Shown here: positions 7,476 to 18,600 of the stretch, one piece after another
Layout of the letters: each line of letters begins with the position of its first letter
How positions within the stretch are numbered: the stretch's first letter is position 1
Assembly (NCBI GenBank): GCA_945897565.1
Contig: CAMDFN010000001.1
Span: 62,001-126,000, forward strand
Length of the DNA: 64,000 nt
Source: Chryseobacterium gleum
GTDB lineage: Bacteria > Bacteroidota > Bacteroidia > Flavobacteriales_D > Crocinitomicaceae
Direction of reading: 5' to 3'
Notes under the pieces: model-generated
Seen by the model: only the letters and a program-made list of their open reading frames with translations
The model's database searches: none
What the model was told of the DNA's origin: nothing
Translations under genes and position numbers: made by a program

Positions 7476-8326
7476 AGTCCGAATTTTAATCCAAAATGTT
7501 TTTTTAATCTTGCAATTGCTCGCGACTGATTTTGGTCATTAAGAGATCTTTCCAATGCAAGGATTAGATCTTCTATTTCTGACAGAAAACGATTTTTCTG
7601 ATCAATTGATAGACTAGCGACCAAATCATCGCCGGGAAGAGTAGGGTTTATACATTTTATACTCCACCGGAATTTAGATCTTAGGTTTTTTAAAGTGTTG
7701 ATTAATGCTATATCTTCTCTAATATTCAACGAGAAATTTTGAGCTGTCCAAACTGTTATTACTATGCCACTTGGCATTTTATAATAATTGTTTTCGGACC
7801 ATGCCTTTATATATTTTATTAATCGTTGAAGTTGTTGATTCGTACCATTATTAATTTTAAACCACTCAACTAACTCCTTCGGATCACTTTTCTCCCATGA
7901 ATTCTTTGTTGCCAAATATGGTGTATTCGATTTTTTATCCAAGTAATATACTGGCAGATCAATATTAAACTCTCCCTGATAAACCACCCTAATGCATTTA
8001 TTTTTATGTATCGCACCGGCGGATGTTTGATATTCGACTGCTCTCAGCAAATTTTTTTGAAGTGTAACGGGAGCAATCTGAGGGATACTTTCAAAATACA
8101 CTCCTAAATCAACATCATAGGTATTATCTTTTTTTAAAATAATTGTATTCATTTTGTATGAACCTTGTATGAAAAATTTTGGTGTTGGAAATCTCCAATC
8201 CTTTTGAAAGTGATATTTTATCGTATTTTGAATAGCGTTTTTAGAATTACTTAACTTACTAAGTCTCTGTTGTGACAATGAAATAAGATTATTAAACCGA
8301 AGAAAGGAATTGTGAAGATTTGCCAT
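7472..8326 (-). CDS. second CD-NTase-type nucleotidyltransferase
   Basis: 284 aa. It has the complete Pol-beta-like active site of cGAS/DncV-type enzymes: GS at 55-56 (GSYKMNT), D71 and D73 (TYDVDLGVY), and a third Asp at 123 (FNIDLPVYY). The length is shorter than the first CD-NTase (413 aa). Members make cyclic di- or trinucleotide alarms from NTPs on phage infection. The start is joined to the patatin stop as TAATG, and the stop overlaps the next gene by four bases. Two CD-NTases in one operon is unusual: the protein could make a second messenger, regulate the first, or belong to an adjoining two-gene system. Confidence 0.8.
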   Translation of the reverse strand: MANLHNSFLRFNNLISLSQQRLSKLSNSKNAIQNTIKYHFQKDWRFPTPKFFIQGSYKMNTIILKKDNTYDVDLGVYFESIPQIAPVTLQKNLLRAVEYQTSAGAIHKNKCIRVVYQGEFNIDLPVYYLDKKSNTPYLATKNSWEKSDPKELVEWFKINNGTNQQLQRLIKYIKAWSENNYYKMPSGIVITVWTAQNFSLNIREDIALINTLKNLRSKFRWSIKCINPTLPGDDLVASLSIDQKNRFLSEIEDLILALERSLNDQNQSRAIARLKKHFGLKFGL

Positions 8327-9348
8327 TACTTGTTACAAAATTTTTGAATTATTTCATTTGCATGATTACTAAATTCAAAACTCCCACGTTCACTTAGTTT
8401 TCTCAATTTAATCTCATCAATTTCATCCATTGCTATATTTAGAGTTTCATTTAGTTCAGTATTGATTCTCTTATATTCAAAACTTGGTGAATCGATTCTC
8501 TCTTTGTCAATTCCATTCTGCATTAAACTAATGAGATTCTCTACAATTTGAGACTGTCCTTGCATGAATAGATCAATTAGTCGTTGTTTTTTTCCATTCA
8601 TCCAATAAAGTATTCCCCATTTTGTACGATGGGCTCCATCAGAAAATTTTTGATGACCAGTTCCTATTGATAAAACACGGATATTAGATAGATTTTGGTA
8701 AAAAGCTTCTTGTGCTTCAATAATTCCTATTAGAGCTGGATTGTTAGCAATAACACCGCCATCAACTTTGTTAGTAAAAGATTTACCCAAACCATTTAAA
8801 TCTGTGTACTCAGATGAATAAGGTGAAAAGAAAGTTGGTGCAGCTGAAGTTGCTAAAGCAGCTTTGTAGGCTGGTATGTGATAATCTCGTGTAAATTTTC
8901 GATGATAATTGTTTTTTAGTACTGATGGTTGACCATTGAATAGATCGTAAATAGGAACACAAATATTCGTTTTACAATCGTTCAATCTCGGGTCTTCATT
9001 GTTCTCTGTTGCTTCTATAAATTTTGTTTTAATCAATTTTTCTAATTCAGTACGCTCATGAGAAGCGAAACGAAGTTGCTTACAAAATCCTTTTTTGCTA
9101 CCAAATATTGCTTTAGCATTTTCTAAATATAGGTCATGTAATTCTCTAGCGGGAATTCCGAGTGCTAATGCAATCGCTAAAATACCTCCTGTTGATGTTC
9201 CACAAATCAAATCAAAATGCTCGTGTATTTGCCATTTATCATTGCCGTCTGCTTTTAATTTAGCCTCCAGTTCGGCTAATATTTTGGCAGGAAATATTCC
9301 ACGTATTCCACCACCGTCTATTGATAATATATTGAAGGAGTGATTCAT
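8326..9348 (-). CDS. capV: patatin-like phospholipase, CapV-type CBASS effector
   Basis: 340 aa. The oxyanion-hole motif DGGGIRG is at 11-17, the nucleophile elbow GTSTG at 50-54 (Ser52) and the catalytic Asp in DGG at 196-198, so the Ser-Asp dyad is complete. In CBASS such effectors are activated by cyclic nucleotides and hydrolyse membrane phospholipids, killing the infected cell. The start joins the E2 gene stop as TAATG, and the stop joins the second CD-NTase likewise. This tight coupling with a CD-NTase and E2-like gene supports the effector role. The symbol follows function and context and was not checked by search. Confidence 0.88.
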   Translation of the reverse strand: MNHSFNILSIDGGGIRGIFPAKILAELEAKLKADGNDKWQIHEHFDLICGTSTGGILAIALALGIPARELHDLYLENAKAIFGSKKGFCKQLRFASHERTELEKLIKTKFIEATENNEDPRLNDCKTNICVPIYDLFNGQPSVLKNNYHRKFTRDYHIPAYKAALATSAAPTFFSPYSSEYTDLNGLGKSFTNKVDGGVIANNPALIGIIEAQEAFYQNLSNIRVLSIGTGHQKFSDGAHRTKWGILYWMNGKKQRLIDLFMQGQSQIVENLISLMQNGIDKERIDSPSFEYKRINTELNETLNIAMDEIDEIKLRKLSERGSFEFSNHANEIIQKFCNK

Positions 9349-9818
9349 TACTTTTTTATGTTACTTTCCTTTTTGTTCTCAATCTGTTTTTCAATTTCTG
9401 TTTCATGATGTATTCCACCACCATGCCATTTGCCTGTGGCTAACCAGCATTCATAATGCAAAAGCCATTCTGATGTCCAGGGTATTATAGTATCAATAAT
9501 TGGCATATGGAAATCCCATTGTCTTACCTTACGAACATAAAGACAAAGCCATTGTTTAGCGGTATTATAAACATGTGGAAGTTTCTTTTCACCTCGAAAG
9601 AATGCAAGTTTTTGATTAATTATAAAAACGTTTGGATGCTTTCCCTTTTTATAAATTAGTTTGATATTATATGTATCACTCAATGGAGAAGGACAAATTT
9701 GACATTTCCAAATAAGTTGATTTTGATCTACAATTAATTGTGAATCAGGAAAAGCAGCTTTTATTCCTGCTGCTTGAAGAGCCATGTTAAGAGGTGGTTG
9801 CTTAATCTTTTTTGCCAT
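9348..9818 (-). CDS. E2-like conjugating protein of short type II CBASS
   Basis: 156 aa from ATG 9818; starts at 9827 and 9857 are also in frame and overlap the CD-NTase gene more. The pattern LPHVYNTAKQWLCLY with Cys92, then RQWDFHMPI, IIPWTSEWLLHYECW and a GKWHGGGIHH tail, matches the E2-like proteins of CBASS operons, where the Cys is the conjugation site. In short type II systems an E2 without E1/DUB is thought to modify and tune the CD-NTase by ubiquitin-like chemistry. No E1 or JAB gene is visible, consistent with that class. It overlaps the CD-NTase end by 17 bases. Confidence 0.82.
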   Translation of the reverse strand: MAKKIKQPPLNMALQAAGIKAAFPDSQLIVDQNQLIWKCQICPSPLSDTYNIKLIYKKGKHPNVFIINQKLAFFRGEKKLPHVYNTAKQWLCLYVRKVRQWDFHMPIIDTIIPWTSEWLLHYECWLATGKWHGGGIHHETEIEKQIENKKESNIKK

Positions 9819-11043
9819 GAAAGTCATGATTTTTAACTGTGTTTCCTTTAGTCCCAAGGGTCCCAGTTGTTAATGCCATCTTCATCCCTCCAGATTCTCT
9901 TATTTGTCGATTACTTTCACCATAACTTGAAAAAGCTTCATTAACAGATGATTCTCCAAAAGATTGTGACATCGATTCCCGAATATTATGCAATCCTTTT
10001 CTACTAATCATTGATTGAATGTCCGCTTGAACACGCTGCATCCAATCGAAAAAATTCTTTTGACGCTGTGGATAATCAACCCATTTGTCCGCGAAGTTCT
10101 CTTCCTCGTTAACAGGATTTGCAATTCGTTTGATCCATTTATTATGTTCGATAGAATACCAATCTTGGATGAAGTCAGGCATTCTTTGAACTACATTTGA
10201 TAAGGCGTCCAATACATTCTCCTCCTTATCATATGCTATCGCGGCAAGGGTAGTTATAATTATTGAAATGGGTTTGTCTTCATCACCATTAAACATCATA
10301 TCTCTGTGTCGCTTAAGAATTTGTACAACACGCTGTAATGGAAGTTTATTCTTTTGGTAATTTGGAACAGGTTTAATTGCTTCAGATAACATAACTCTTC
10401 GAGTTGATGAAACTTCCGCACGATAAAAAAACCATTTAACATATCCAAACGGATTACTCTTAAGCCAATTTGTATGATCTGTTTCGAAAGGAAAATCGTC
10501 TCTTTCTCTGTCAGTAATACGAATAGCTAATTTCCCCACGTCACTGAGGGTTGAAGTACCCTTGAGTGATTCAGAGAGCATAAGACGATAGTTTGAATCT
10601 ACGATACTTGGAAGAATATCTAAATGATACTTGTCATTGGGATTGTCGGACGATTCACGATAATAAAGTGTCCAACAACGGCGACCATCCTTTAATTTCA
10701 CTTTCGACTTGTAAAGTTCATTTTGTTTGAGTTGGTCTCCAACATTTTTCTTTAAATCCTTCTGAGTCCAACTACTGTTTTTACCAATCAGATTACATAC
10801 TAAATCAATATCTAGGTCATCATCTTCATTTATAGGTTTTACCATAGTACCTAACATAAATGAACCTTGTGGTAATATTTCAGGTGTATAATCAGCGAGC
10901 GCACCGCCTTCTTTTGAAAGCTGTTCCCCAACGGCTTTATAACTCGATACTGCTATATTAAATTGTGTTTCGGAGATATCGAGAGACTTGCCAAGTTCTT
11001 CTAATATCTCACCAAATTGTTGTTTTTGTTCTGTATTAAGCAT
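9802..11043 (-). CDS. CD-NTase (CBASS cyclic-oligonucleotide synthase)
   Basis: 413 aa, first gene of the five-gene operon. The active-site signature is complete: GS at 60-61 (QGSFMLGTMV), D78 and D80 (DDDLDIDLVC), and D142 (KYHLDILPS). The C-terminal tail is flexible and ends in GTKGNTVKNHDFHGKKD. In CBASS with an E2, the CD-NTase C-terminus is the residue conjugated to targets, but this tail does not end in the usual Gly or Ala. The enzyme should sense infection and make a cyclic nucleotide that activates the patatin. The product cannot be read from sequence. Confidence 0.88.
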   Translation of the reverse strand: MLNTEQKQQFGEILEELGKSLDISETQFNIAVSSYKAVGEQLSKEGGALADYTPEILPQGSFMLGTMVKPINEDDDLDIDLVCNLIGKNSSWTQKDLKKNVGDQLKQNELYKSKVKLKDGRRCWTLYYRESSDNPNDKYHLDILPSIVDSNYRLMLSESLKGTSTLSDVGKLAIRITDRERDDFPFETDHTNWLKSNPFGYVKWFFYRAEVSSTRRVMLSEAIKPVPNYQKNKLPLQRVVQILKRHRDMMFNGDEDKPISIIITTLAAIAYDKEENVLDALSNVVQRMPDFIQDWYSIEHNKWIKRIANPVNEEENFADKWVDYPQRQKNFFDWMQRVQADIQSMISRKGLHNIRESMSQSFGESSVNEAFSSYGESNRQIRESGGMKMALTTGTLGTKGNTVKNHDFHGKKD

Positions 11044-11287
11044 AGGTTATTTAATTTAAATTTTTGCTATTAACCTTCCCAGTCAACAACACCTGCATCA
11101 AGCTTATTTTCTGTAATTTCTATTGATCTAGTTTAGTTTTGAGTAGTTAGATTGCTTAATCTTCCATTTTCAAGACTTGTCCAATCGGTCTGAAATTAAA
11201 TTTTGCAATAATTGAATGGCTCATTTCATAATTATTTTGAAGGTATTACATTATGAATAAACATGCTGCATGGCTCCATTTTGATGA

Positions 11288-11425
11288 TCACTTCTTCGGT
11301 TTCTGAACCTTCAATGGTGGATTATATTTTGGCGCATTTGGCGCAGCAACCCTTCGTCGTTTGTCTAAGTCGCCGCTATCTGTTTTTGGCTTTGGTCCAG
11401 TTTTAATTGCTTTGATGGTCAACAT
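11288..11425 (-). CDS. small basic Pro/Lys-rich ORF (45 aa), not a known family
   Basis: ATG at 11425, TGA at 11288-11290. The peptide is very basic and proline-rich (KTGPKPKTDSGDLDKRRRV, then NAPKYNPPLKVQKPKK). The frame is open for 11 codons upstream of the ATG with protein-like content (FINYTDKKEL) until a stop, so it could be the tail of a broken longer gene. It is on the same strand as the CD-NTase gene, 245 bases upstream of it. Function is unknown, and the coding call rests on composition only. Confidence 0.4.
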   Translation of the reverse strand: MLTIKAIKTGPKPKTDSGDLDKRRRVAAPNAPKYNPPLKVQKPKK

Positions 11426-11607
11426 AAGTTCTTTTTTGTCAGTGTAATTAATGAACCCTAAATTAAATAATCACAAAACAAAACTTTTCCTTAATAACGT
11501 CGCCGTTTTAACAAGGGGCTTGGCAAAAAAGCAAGCACAGTAAGGATTCTAAAATAGAATAGGGGAGAAGAGGTGTGCGTAAATGGCGTATATGTACGCA
11601 CATTTAT

Positions 11608-11619
11608 AGTACAAGTACT
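11608..11619. promoter_or_regulatory. AGTACAAGTACT motif, left copy
   Basis: The same 12-mer occurs in reverse complement upstream of the intact tyrosine recombinase at 44223-44234. On this side it lies about 85 bases before the recombinase relic, so it fits the relic of that gene's upstream regulatory region. Confidence 0.4.
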
Positions 11620-11673
11620 ACGAAAAAAAACAGGGTAGCTATTTAGTTTGAGCCGAAAACCAATTAATCTTAA

Positions 11674-11730
11674 CGCAATGAGCGTTTTGCACGTTATAGT
11701 TTATTTAGTTTTGAAGATATGACAGGTTAA
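11674..11730 (+). pseudogene. 3' relic of a tyrosine recombinase gene
   Basis: The frame encodes ...RYSLFSFEDMTG then stop. FSFEDM is identical to the end of the intact recombinase on the right (RVFSFEDMKGLFP), and the following ~180 bases are also homologous in inverted orientation. The rest of the gene is absent, since a stop lies just before 11674. This indicates that a second, mirror-image recombinase copy once stood at the left border. Confidence 0.6.
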
Positions 11731-11912
11731 TCTCCGGAGAATTCCTAATTATTCCGAATAATTACTCAGTAATTCGTTGGTTTTACCATGGATTCCTGAG
11801 TAATTACCACAGAATTCCTGATGTTCCGTGTGTATTACTACGGAATTCCTTGATTTTATTTTGGACTTGCCTACTCTACTTCAAATCGTTTCAGTTTTGG
11901 GGGAAGCTTACC
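11704..11912. repeat. 209-bp inverted repeat, left arm
   Basis: It aligns end to end with the reverse complement of 42871-43079, at an estimated ~80% identity by eye. It runs from the recombinase 3' end (TTTAGTTTTGA) through a series of GGAATTCC-type palindromes and AT-rich linkers (ATTCCGAATAATTACTCAG) to TTTCAGTTTTGGGGGAAGCT. It faces the immunity gene at 12029 as the right arm faces the last cassette, so the pair encloses the RHS locus. Confidence 0.88.
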
Positions 11913-12028
11913 ATCCAATGATTTCTACATCATTTAAATTTTAAAGTGGTTTTTGCAAGTTGAATAATTTTTCCTTTCATACGCGGGATAAAACAGATTT
12001 CTACGAAAACTCTAAGATTAAGAAAAAT

Positions 12029-12640
12029 TCAATTAGTCCAATTTGATAATCCCAATTCTTGTAATGTATTTAACCTCCATAATATGAACAGATTTTTTCT
12101 TTCTGTTTGATTTGAATTATAAAGTTGTTCTGATATTTCAAGAATTGACTGATTCCATTGAGAATTAGATTTTTGAAGTTGTTTTATTTTACTTATTAAT
12201 TCCAAAAGGTCTTGATCAGAATGTGGATTATTAATAAAACAACTCGTTAAAACTAAACCTTCAAAAGTATTGAAACTCTCCTTTGATTTTTTAAAATGGT
12301 GATAAAAATCAAAAGCATTCTTTATTGATTTAACCAGAGTCATGTTCTTGTTAATTTCCTCAAGTATCTCATTTTTCAATTCTGATGATTTTAATTCATC
12401 AATTATGAATTTCTTCGTTGATTTTCCCAATCTTTTACCAAATGTAAAATTGATTGATTTACTAGGAATGAATAAGGGTTGAAAAAAAATCCATATGTAA
12501 AAATGATTTTTAACCTTCTCAAAGTAAAATCCCGAAAGAACATCACCTATCGGCTCCTTAAAGAGAACTTTCTTTTGATATGTAAAATCATCGAAGTTAG
12601 GAAGAATGCATTCTTTTACAAATTTGTTAATTGTTATCAT
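12029..12640 (-). CDS. putative immunity protein for the giant RHS toxin
   Basis: 203 aa, soluble, no signal peptide, rich in Lys, Phe and Asn. The ATG overlaps the TGA of the 4,164-aa toxin gene by four bases, the typical toxin-immunity arrangement. The C-terminal half is helical (DLLELISKIKQLQKSN). A cytoplasmic immunity protein fits a nuclease-type toxin tip. No family is recognised; the role is inferred from position and coupling. Confidence 0.7.
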   Translation of the reverse strand: MITINKFVKECILPNFDDFTYQKKVLFKEPIGDVLSGFYFEKVKNHFYIWIFFQPLFIPSKSINFTFGKRLGKSTKKFIIDELKSSELKNEILEEINKNMTLVKSIKNAFDFYHHFKKSKESFNTFEGLVLTSCFINNPHSDQDLLELISKIKQLQKSNSQWNQSILEISEQLYNSNQTERKNLFILWRLNTLQELGLSNWTN

Positions 12641-15600
12641 TTGTTGGATGAATTTTGTATTTTAATTTCTTCTATTGGTATTTTCTTTGAGTCTAACGGC
12701 AGGTGATTTCTAATTTGCCTAATTCGACTTTGGGTAAGTGAAGCACCGCCAGATTTTAGATCAAATATAGCCGAAGGATTGTTTATATCTCCTAAAACTA
12801 CATCTAATCGAACGGAACCCTTTGTGCCATGTGGTACAACTTTTCCTTCAAAATAAGATACTTCAGTAGATAAATTCCCTCCATATTCGTCAATAATTGA
12901 TTCAAACTCTTTGTGAATTCTTGTTCCATAAATAGGTCCTTTACCTGGACCAACTTTTTCAACAGCTTTGTTTGCGGTATTATTAAGTATTTCAAGTGAT
13001 TGATAATAATCATCTACAGTCCCCCCTTTAACTATTCCTGCTAAATAGTCTTTTTTATTAGATTTGAAAAATCTAGCAGAAGCAGAAGATGTAATTTTAG
13101 TACCAAAATAACCAATCAATGCTCCAAATCCTGCACTGTATGCAATTTCCTTTTTATTTAATTGCTTGATATTTTTTCCATGAATAATCATTTGTTCAGC
13201 CGTGTTTCCGACAGCACCACTTACTGCACCTGCAGACAATATAGCAATTGCCCCAGTTCCACATGTGAATATTATTACATCAGAAGCAGCTCCTGCTATT
13301 GCACCAGTTGCAACGCCTTTCCAAACATTCTCGCCCTTTACAGCAGAAATTACTCCTCCAACTACTGCGCCAATAATTGTCCCTATAAATTGTCCATTTT
13401 TATCAACTAGTGCTAAAGGACTATTCGCAGCATATCCGTAACTATTAAACATAGGATATTCACTTTGGTAAATATCTCTAGTTAAAAACAAGCCTAAATT
13501 TGGGTAATATAAACGCTCACTAAAATCATATAAATTTTGTGAAACTAAAATTTCACTTTCAATGCAGTTACCACTATACCCATATCGATACCCACCACTC
13601 ACCGTTCTACCATCCAATTCCACACCAAACGGACTGTAATCGGAGCAGGTTCGAATACCGACGCGATATGAACTTACTGCTGGGCCGGAGCCGTTGTTCA
13701 TCGGAATTTTAATGTCGTGAATGACCGTTAAGACATTGCCTAAATGGTTGGTCATTTCGTATTGCTTGAAGCCTTGATTGACAACCGTGTTGTTGTTTTC
13801 AGTACTTGGGTTTTCTACTAACGTAACCGATTCTGCGTACATGCCTAGGCGTGAGCTGCCGTAGATGTGGCGTTCCTTGAGTTGGAAGCTCATGGTTTGG
13901 TTTGGCTCTTGGGCATAGTCGTAGGTGGCCATGGTGTTGCCTTGGGCATCTAAAAGGTAATAAGTGCTCTTTTCAAGAAGGCCAGTTTGGTTGTTGTAGA
14001 CATGCTTGGCAATTCGGCGCCCCATGGCGTCGTAATCAAACTTGAGGCGAGGCATTGTAGAGCCTGTGCTGCGGTTGATTTCCTTTACTTTGCCGTCTAC
14101 ACGCCACACAATTTGCTGAATATCTTCAGCCTTGTCTTTAACGAGCCTGCCTTCTTCGTCATAGACATAGTTGTAGGCCCCGTTGATGTTTATGTTCAAC
14201 GGATCAAATCCTGCGCCTTGATCGTCAATATCGGTAGCATCAATGGTAGAGTCTATGGCATCATTGACATGATACAAGCGATTGCTCAGCAAAAAGCCAT
14301 TGGCATCTCTTTGGTATCTGTAGGTCATGTCTTCGATTTGTGTACCGTCTTGTTTGTGACGCTTTTGGGTTAAAATGTTACCCATGGCATCATATTCAAA
14401 AGTATTAAAATATTTATTTGAATATACACTTCCCGACTGCCAATTATTAGCACTTAGATTGGTAAAGCTTCTGCTGCTTTTCAAGCGGTTCAATTGGTCG
14501 TATTCGTAAGCATTTGCCTGCGGCAAAACTTGATATGTAGTTGGGTGCGTTAAAGTTGTTTGCATGGCACGAATATTCCCGTTGTATAGGTCAGCACCAT
14601 AGCTTGCAACATCACTGCCAACAATGCCCGCCTGCGGGCTGCCATTGATTGCCGTATTTATTGGTGTAAAATCACCAGCGTAATAATGCAAACCAAAAGA
14701 CATGACGTCTTTTGCGAACCATGAATTTGGATTGTTTGTTAACCCAGATGCGGCATCGAGCCCCGGATCATTTAAAGAATCTAAAGAAGTGGCATTGATG
14801 CCTTTCATCCAACCTTGGAGTGTGTAGGTGTAGTCCAAGCCCTGGAGCATGTCTTTTCCGAGTTCCGTTCTAGACAACGGCCCATGGTCATAGTAGTGAT
14901 AACGCGCATCGCGTTGCCAGTCCGTATTTTGCAAGAGTTCGTTTTCTAAAGCAATAGGCAGGCCTGAACTTAGAATTGGTGTTTCCTTGTTGGTATACGC
15001 ATTGGTAATGCGGTTGTCTGCATCATACTGGTAAGCATGGTGCCATTGGTCTTGCTGGCCTGTTTGCACCGAAACCCGGTGCACATTGCCTGATATCAAA
15101 TCATAAGTGTAATCAACTTGTTTGTATCGTTGAAATGCCAATGACGGGAAGTTTTCTTCCATTTTTTGGTTGTCCTGGATGAGTGTTTTCACATTTCCAT
15201 GGATATCGTAATCATAATGGGTGGCATGGTCATAGGCTTCCAAATGATTGGTGTCTAGCACTTCGTAGTACGCCACATGCACTATGCGCTTGCGTTGGGT
15301 TAAAATGTTCGGATTAAAATTCGGCACATTATTAAACGCCGTTTGGTCATAATAACTTTTGGTCACTTCTTTGCGTGCTCCACCGCCACGAACCCAGACA
15401 TTCAGTAGGGAATCATTGACTGTAATCGGATTGTAATATCCTGAAACTAGCGTTCCAAAAATGCCTTTGAATTGAAGCACATTCGCAGGGTTTTCGGTTT
15501 TCTCTCCGGCTTCTACAACTCGGCCAAGTTCGTCGTATAACGAATAGCTGTATTTTTTCGGGCTGGCATTGAATTGTCTTGCATTTTGGCTCACAATTAA

Positions 15601-18600
15601 CCTGCCTAAACGGTCGTAGAAGAAGCGTGACGAATATTTGGCATTTGGATCGTGTAAAAAGCGCACATAACAATGCAGCGGATTACTTACCCCAAAGCCA
15701 CTTAGGTATTTGCCACCAAAAACGGCCTGGTCATAACTTGCAAAATCAAGTGCATAGATATCAATATCTGTGGCGTTGTCTACCAAATAAGGATCGTTAC
15801 CTGAAGCATAAACGTCTTGGATTTCTGCCCATGTACCAGCTGTAGCATAGCCGTATGGTGTCATGCCCGTGGCATTGAATTTATAGTACGCTCCGTTGTC
15901 TCCTGCAGCTACTGCGTAAACGTGGTCTATGAATTTCAATACATTGATATCTGCATTTTGAATACTTGCTGAGAATATAGAACCTGAACCGATTCCTTGA
16001 TAAGCAAAAAAGCCATTCTCACCTGCAATTGCAAAGTCATTGTTGTCTAAGACATCAATACTATTGATTTGCTGGCCAGTATAGTTATAAGTAGTTGGTG
16101 TGCCAAAGGAGCCGTTTGAAGAAATAGTCAATGCTACAACTGCATTTGCTTTGGCAAAATAATAGTTGCCCTGATTGGCTGTAAGCGCTACAACATTAGT
16201 TGGTAAACTTGTTGAGATACTCGCTGTTTCATTTTGGATCATGGCGCCTGCATTGGCCCCAACAACCAATGACTTCGCAGCTGAAACGCTCCAAACTTTT
16301 GTGTATTGTGAACTTAAAATGGCAGCGCTAGCAGCGTCTGGTTTGATGGTTTTCCATTGTTGGTTGGTGTTCATTTTTCTCAGGGTGGAATTTCCTGCCA
16401 ACAAAGTGCCATGGGTGCTAGATGAAAAATGAACATCCTTTATTCCCGTTAAGAACAAATCTTTGCGCGCTATGGTGCTTGCGCCAACATGGCTTAGCAC
16501 AGTTGAAGCCAAACCACAACTCAAGATCTTAGTTGTACCTGATTGCGAATAGAAGCCAATATGATTCAAGGTTTGATTGCCTTGATATGTTTTGGCAAGC
16601 CCAAAGTTGTTGATTTGTGGTGAATAAAGTGTACAGCCATTTTGGCCAACAACATACATTTTACCCTGAAGAACTACCAATGAATTGAGGTCTTCTGTCA
16701 CATCCTGAGAAACAGGATGCCCTGTATTCATCATCAGTTCACTTGCGCTGAATTGCTCATTGAAGATAGTTCCTTGGTACAAATACCCGGCGCTACCCGC
16801 AATGAAGTAAGAACCATTTTCCCAAGCAATGGATTTTAAGTTTGAATTGGTACCTGTAGCTTTGAGCTTCCATTTTTGGTTTTCAAGAGCATACAATTGG
16901 CCATCTGTACCTAGCGCTAAAATCTGGGCCGTATTTGGATGAGTAAACAAATGGTTGATTTGTGTTGGTGCAATTGCGTTGGTCAGATTCGTTGTACTTG
17001 GCGAAGAACCCAACTGTACTTTAAGTTTATCGATACCAACAAGTTGAATTGCAGCGCCACTTCGGTATAGCGCTTTATATGAGCCAGTTATTCCGCTGAA
17101 TTCTTGAATCCAGCCGTTTGGTAATGCGTTTAGGTCTAAAGTATAAAGCTGGCCTGAGGCATTGAGTGCGGTGATTTTATCATTGGCAGCATCCATATGC
17201 ATATCAACGACATTTGACAGCGCAGTCTGAACATTTATGGATGTGCTAAAAGCTGCCCAATCAATGGTATAGATCGTTCCACTTTGACATAATATGGCAC
17301 CATGGAGGCCCAAACCACTTGCGTTTTGAGACTTCAGTTGAATGTCTTTGACGATTTCACCGGCCGGAAGGGCTACACTTACCCAACTAGGTAATTGTTG
17401 GTAAGCATTGTTGGTCACAAAAAGTGAATTGCCGCTTGCAAAACTCATTGGTGCTGCAATATAATTACCATTTTGTACGTGACTTGTCCAGATGGATTCA
17501 ATTGAAGCTGTGCCATTGGCATGATTCACTTGAATTGGAGCATTCAGGATGTTTGAAGACGGAACAAAGCTAAGTAGTTGGCCATTAGCTGTTGACACTG
17601 AAATGGTCGTTCTGTCGGCAGAGCGCTGTAAACTCAGCACATTTTGCTGCGGAAGTTCGGTCCAAGTTTGCCCACCATCTGCTGTTCTGTATAGCTTTTG
17701 ATTGGACAACGCCATTCCTTGTTGTAAATTAAAGAAAGCAAGTTGTTGGATATCTGTTTTGATATTATGATCAATGAGTTGCCATTCCAAAGTTGAACTG
17801 TTTGGATCCAAACGATAGAGCCTTGCGTCTTTACCAGCAGCGACGTAACTATTGTCTGTCAACTGATCGATACAAGTTAATTCAGGTGCGCTAAATGTTC
17901 CGATTGGGCTCCAAGTACTTGCCGCAAAAGCGCGTTCATAGATTTGTGATTTGAAACCGTCAAACACACTGACATAATGCTTCGTTAGGTCATGGGTGAT
18001 TGAAGTAATCGTTGCTGTTGGTGCAATTCCAGTATTTGAAAGCGTGAAATTGATTAAATCTGTGCTTTTCGCTATGAGACCATTTTTACCGACAAATATC
18101 AATTGGTTGTTATTTACCGCTGATAAATAATCGATGTCAAGGATATCACTCACGAAAGACAATGCCGTCCAGGTAGGAAGTAAATCCCAGGTTTGGCCAC
18201 CATCGAGTGTTTTTAATATAATGCCATCGGTCCCGACAGCAAAACCTGTTTGCGCGTTGACCATTACCGTCTTTTTTAAATCTGCTCCAACCAATCCATA
18301 AACCCTATTCCAAGTATGACCTGCGTCGGTGGTTTTGTACAAATAACCTCTGGTTGTGTTTACGCCATTTGTAGTGGGCACCTCTCCAGCTAAATACCCA
18401 ACTTGGTTGTCAAGCATCTGAATTTGGTTTGTAACGAGCCTAGGATGTAAACCATTGGTGAGTTGGAGTTCAAAAACTTTCATTGGATCGGTGTCCGGAG
18501 ATTTCTGACTCACTAACTGATTCAATGAATTGTACTGGTAGGTCGTGGCCAAACGGTGGCTGGTAAATATTTTCTTCTGATGTAGTTTACGGTCTGCAAT

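Larger units (their letters stand above)
11044..12028. other. 985-bp intergenic region between CBASS-like operon and RHS locus
   Basis: It contains, from the left, a short minus-strand frame without start (ITENKLDAGVVDWEG then stop near 11068) that looks like a relic, and a 22-codon minus-strand ORF (11156-11224). The 45-aa ORF at 11288-11425 follows, then an 8-bp inverted repeat TGTGCGTA/TACGCACA (11574-11602), the palindrome AGTACAAGTACT (11608-11619), and the left 209-bp inverted repeat with a recombinase relic. It is probably a scar of earlier recombination. Confidence 0.6.

Noticed and set aside
11156-11224. 22-codon minus-strand ORF before the CD-NTase gene
   Set aside because: Too short to support as a gene; only noted in the intergenic entry.
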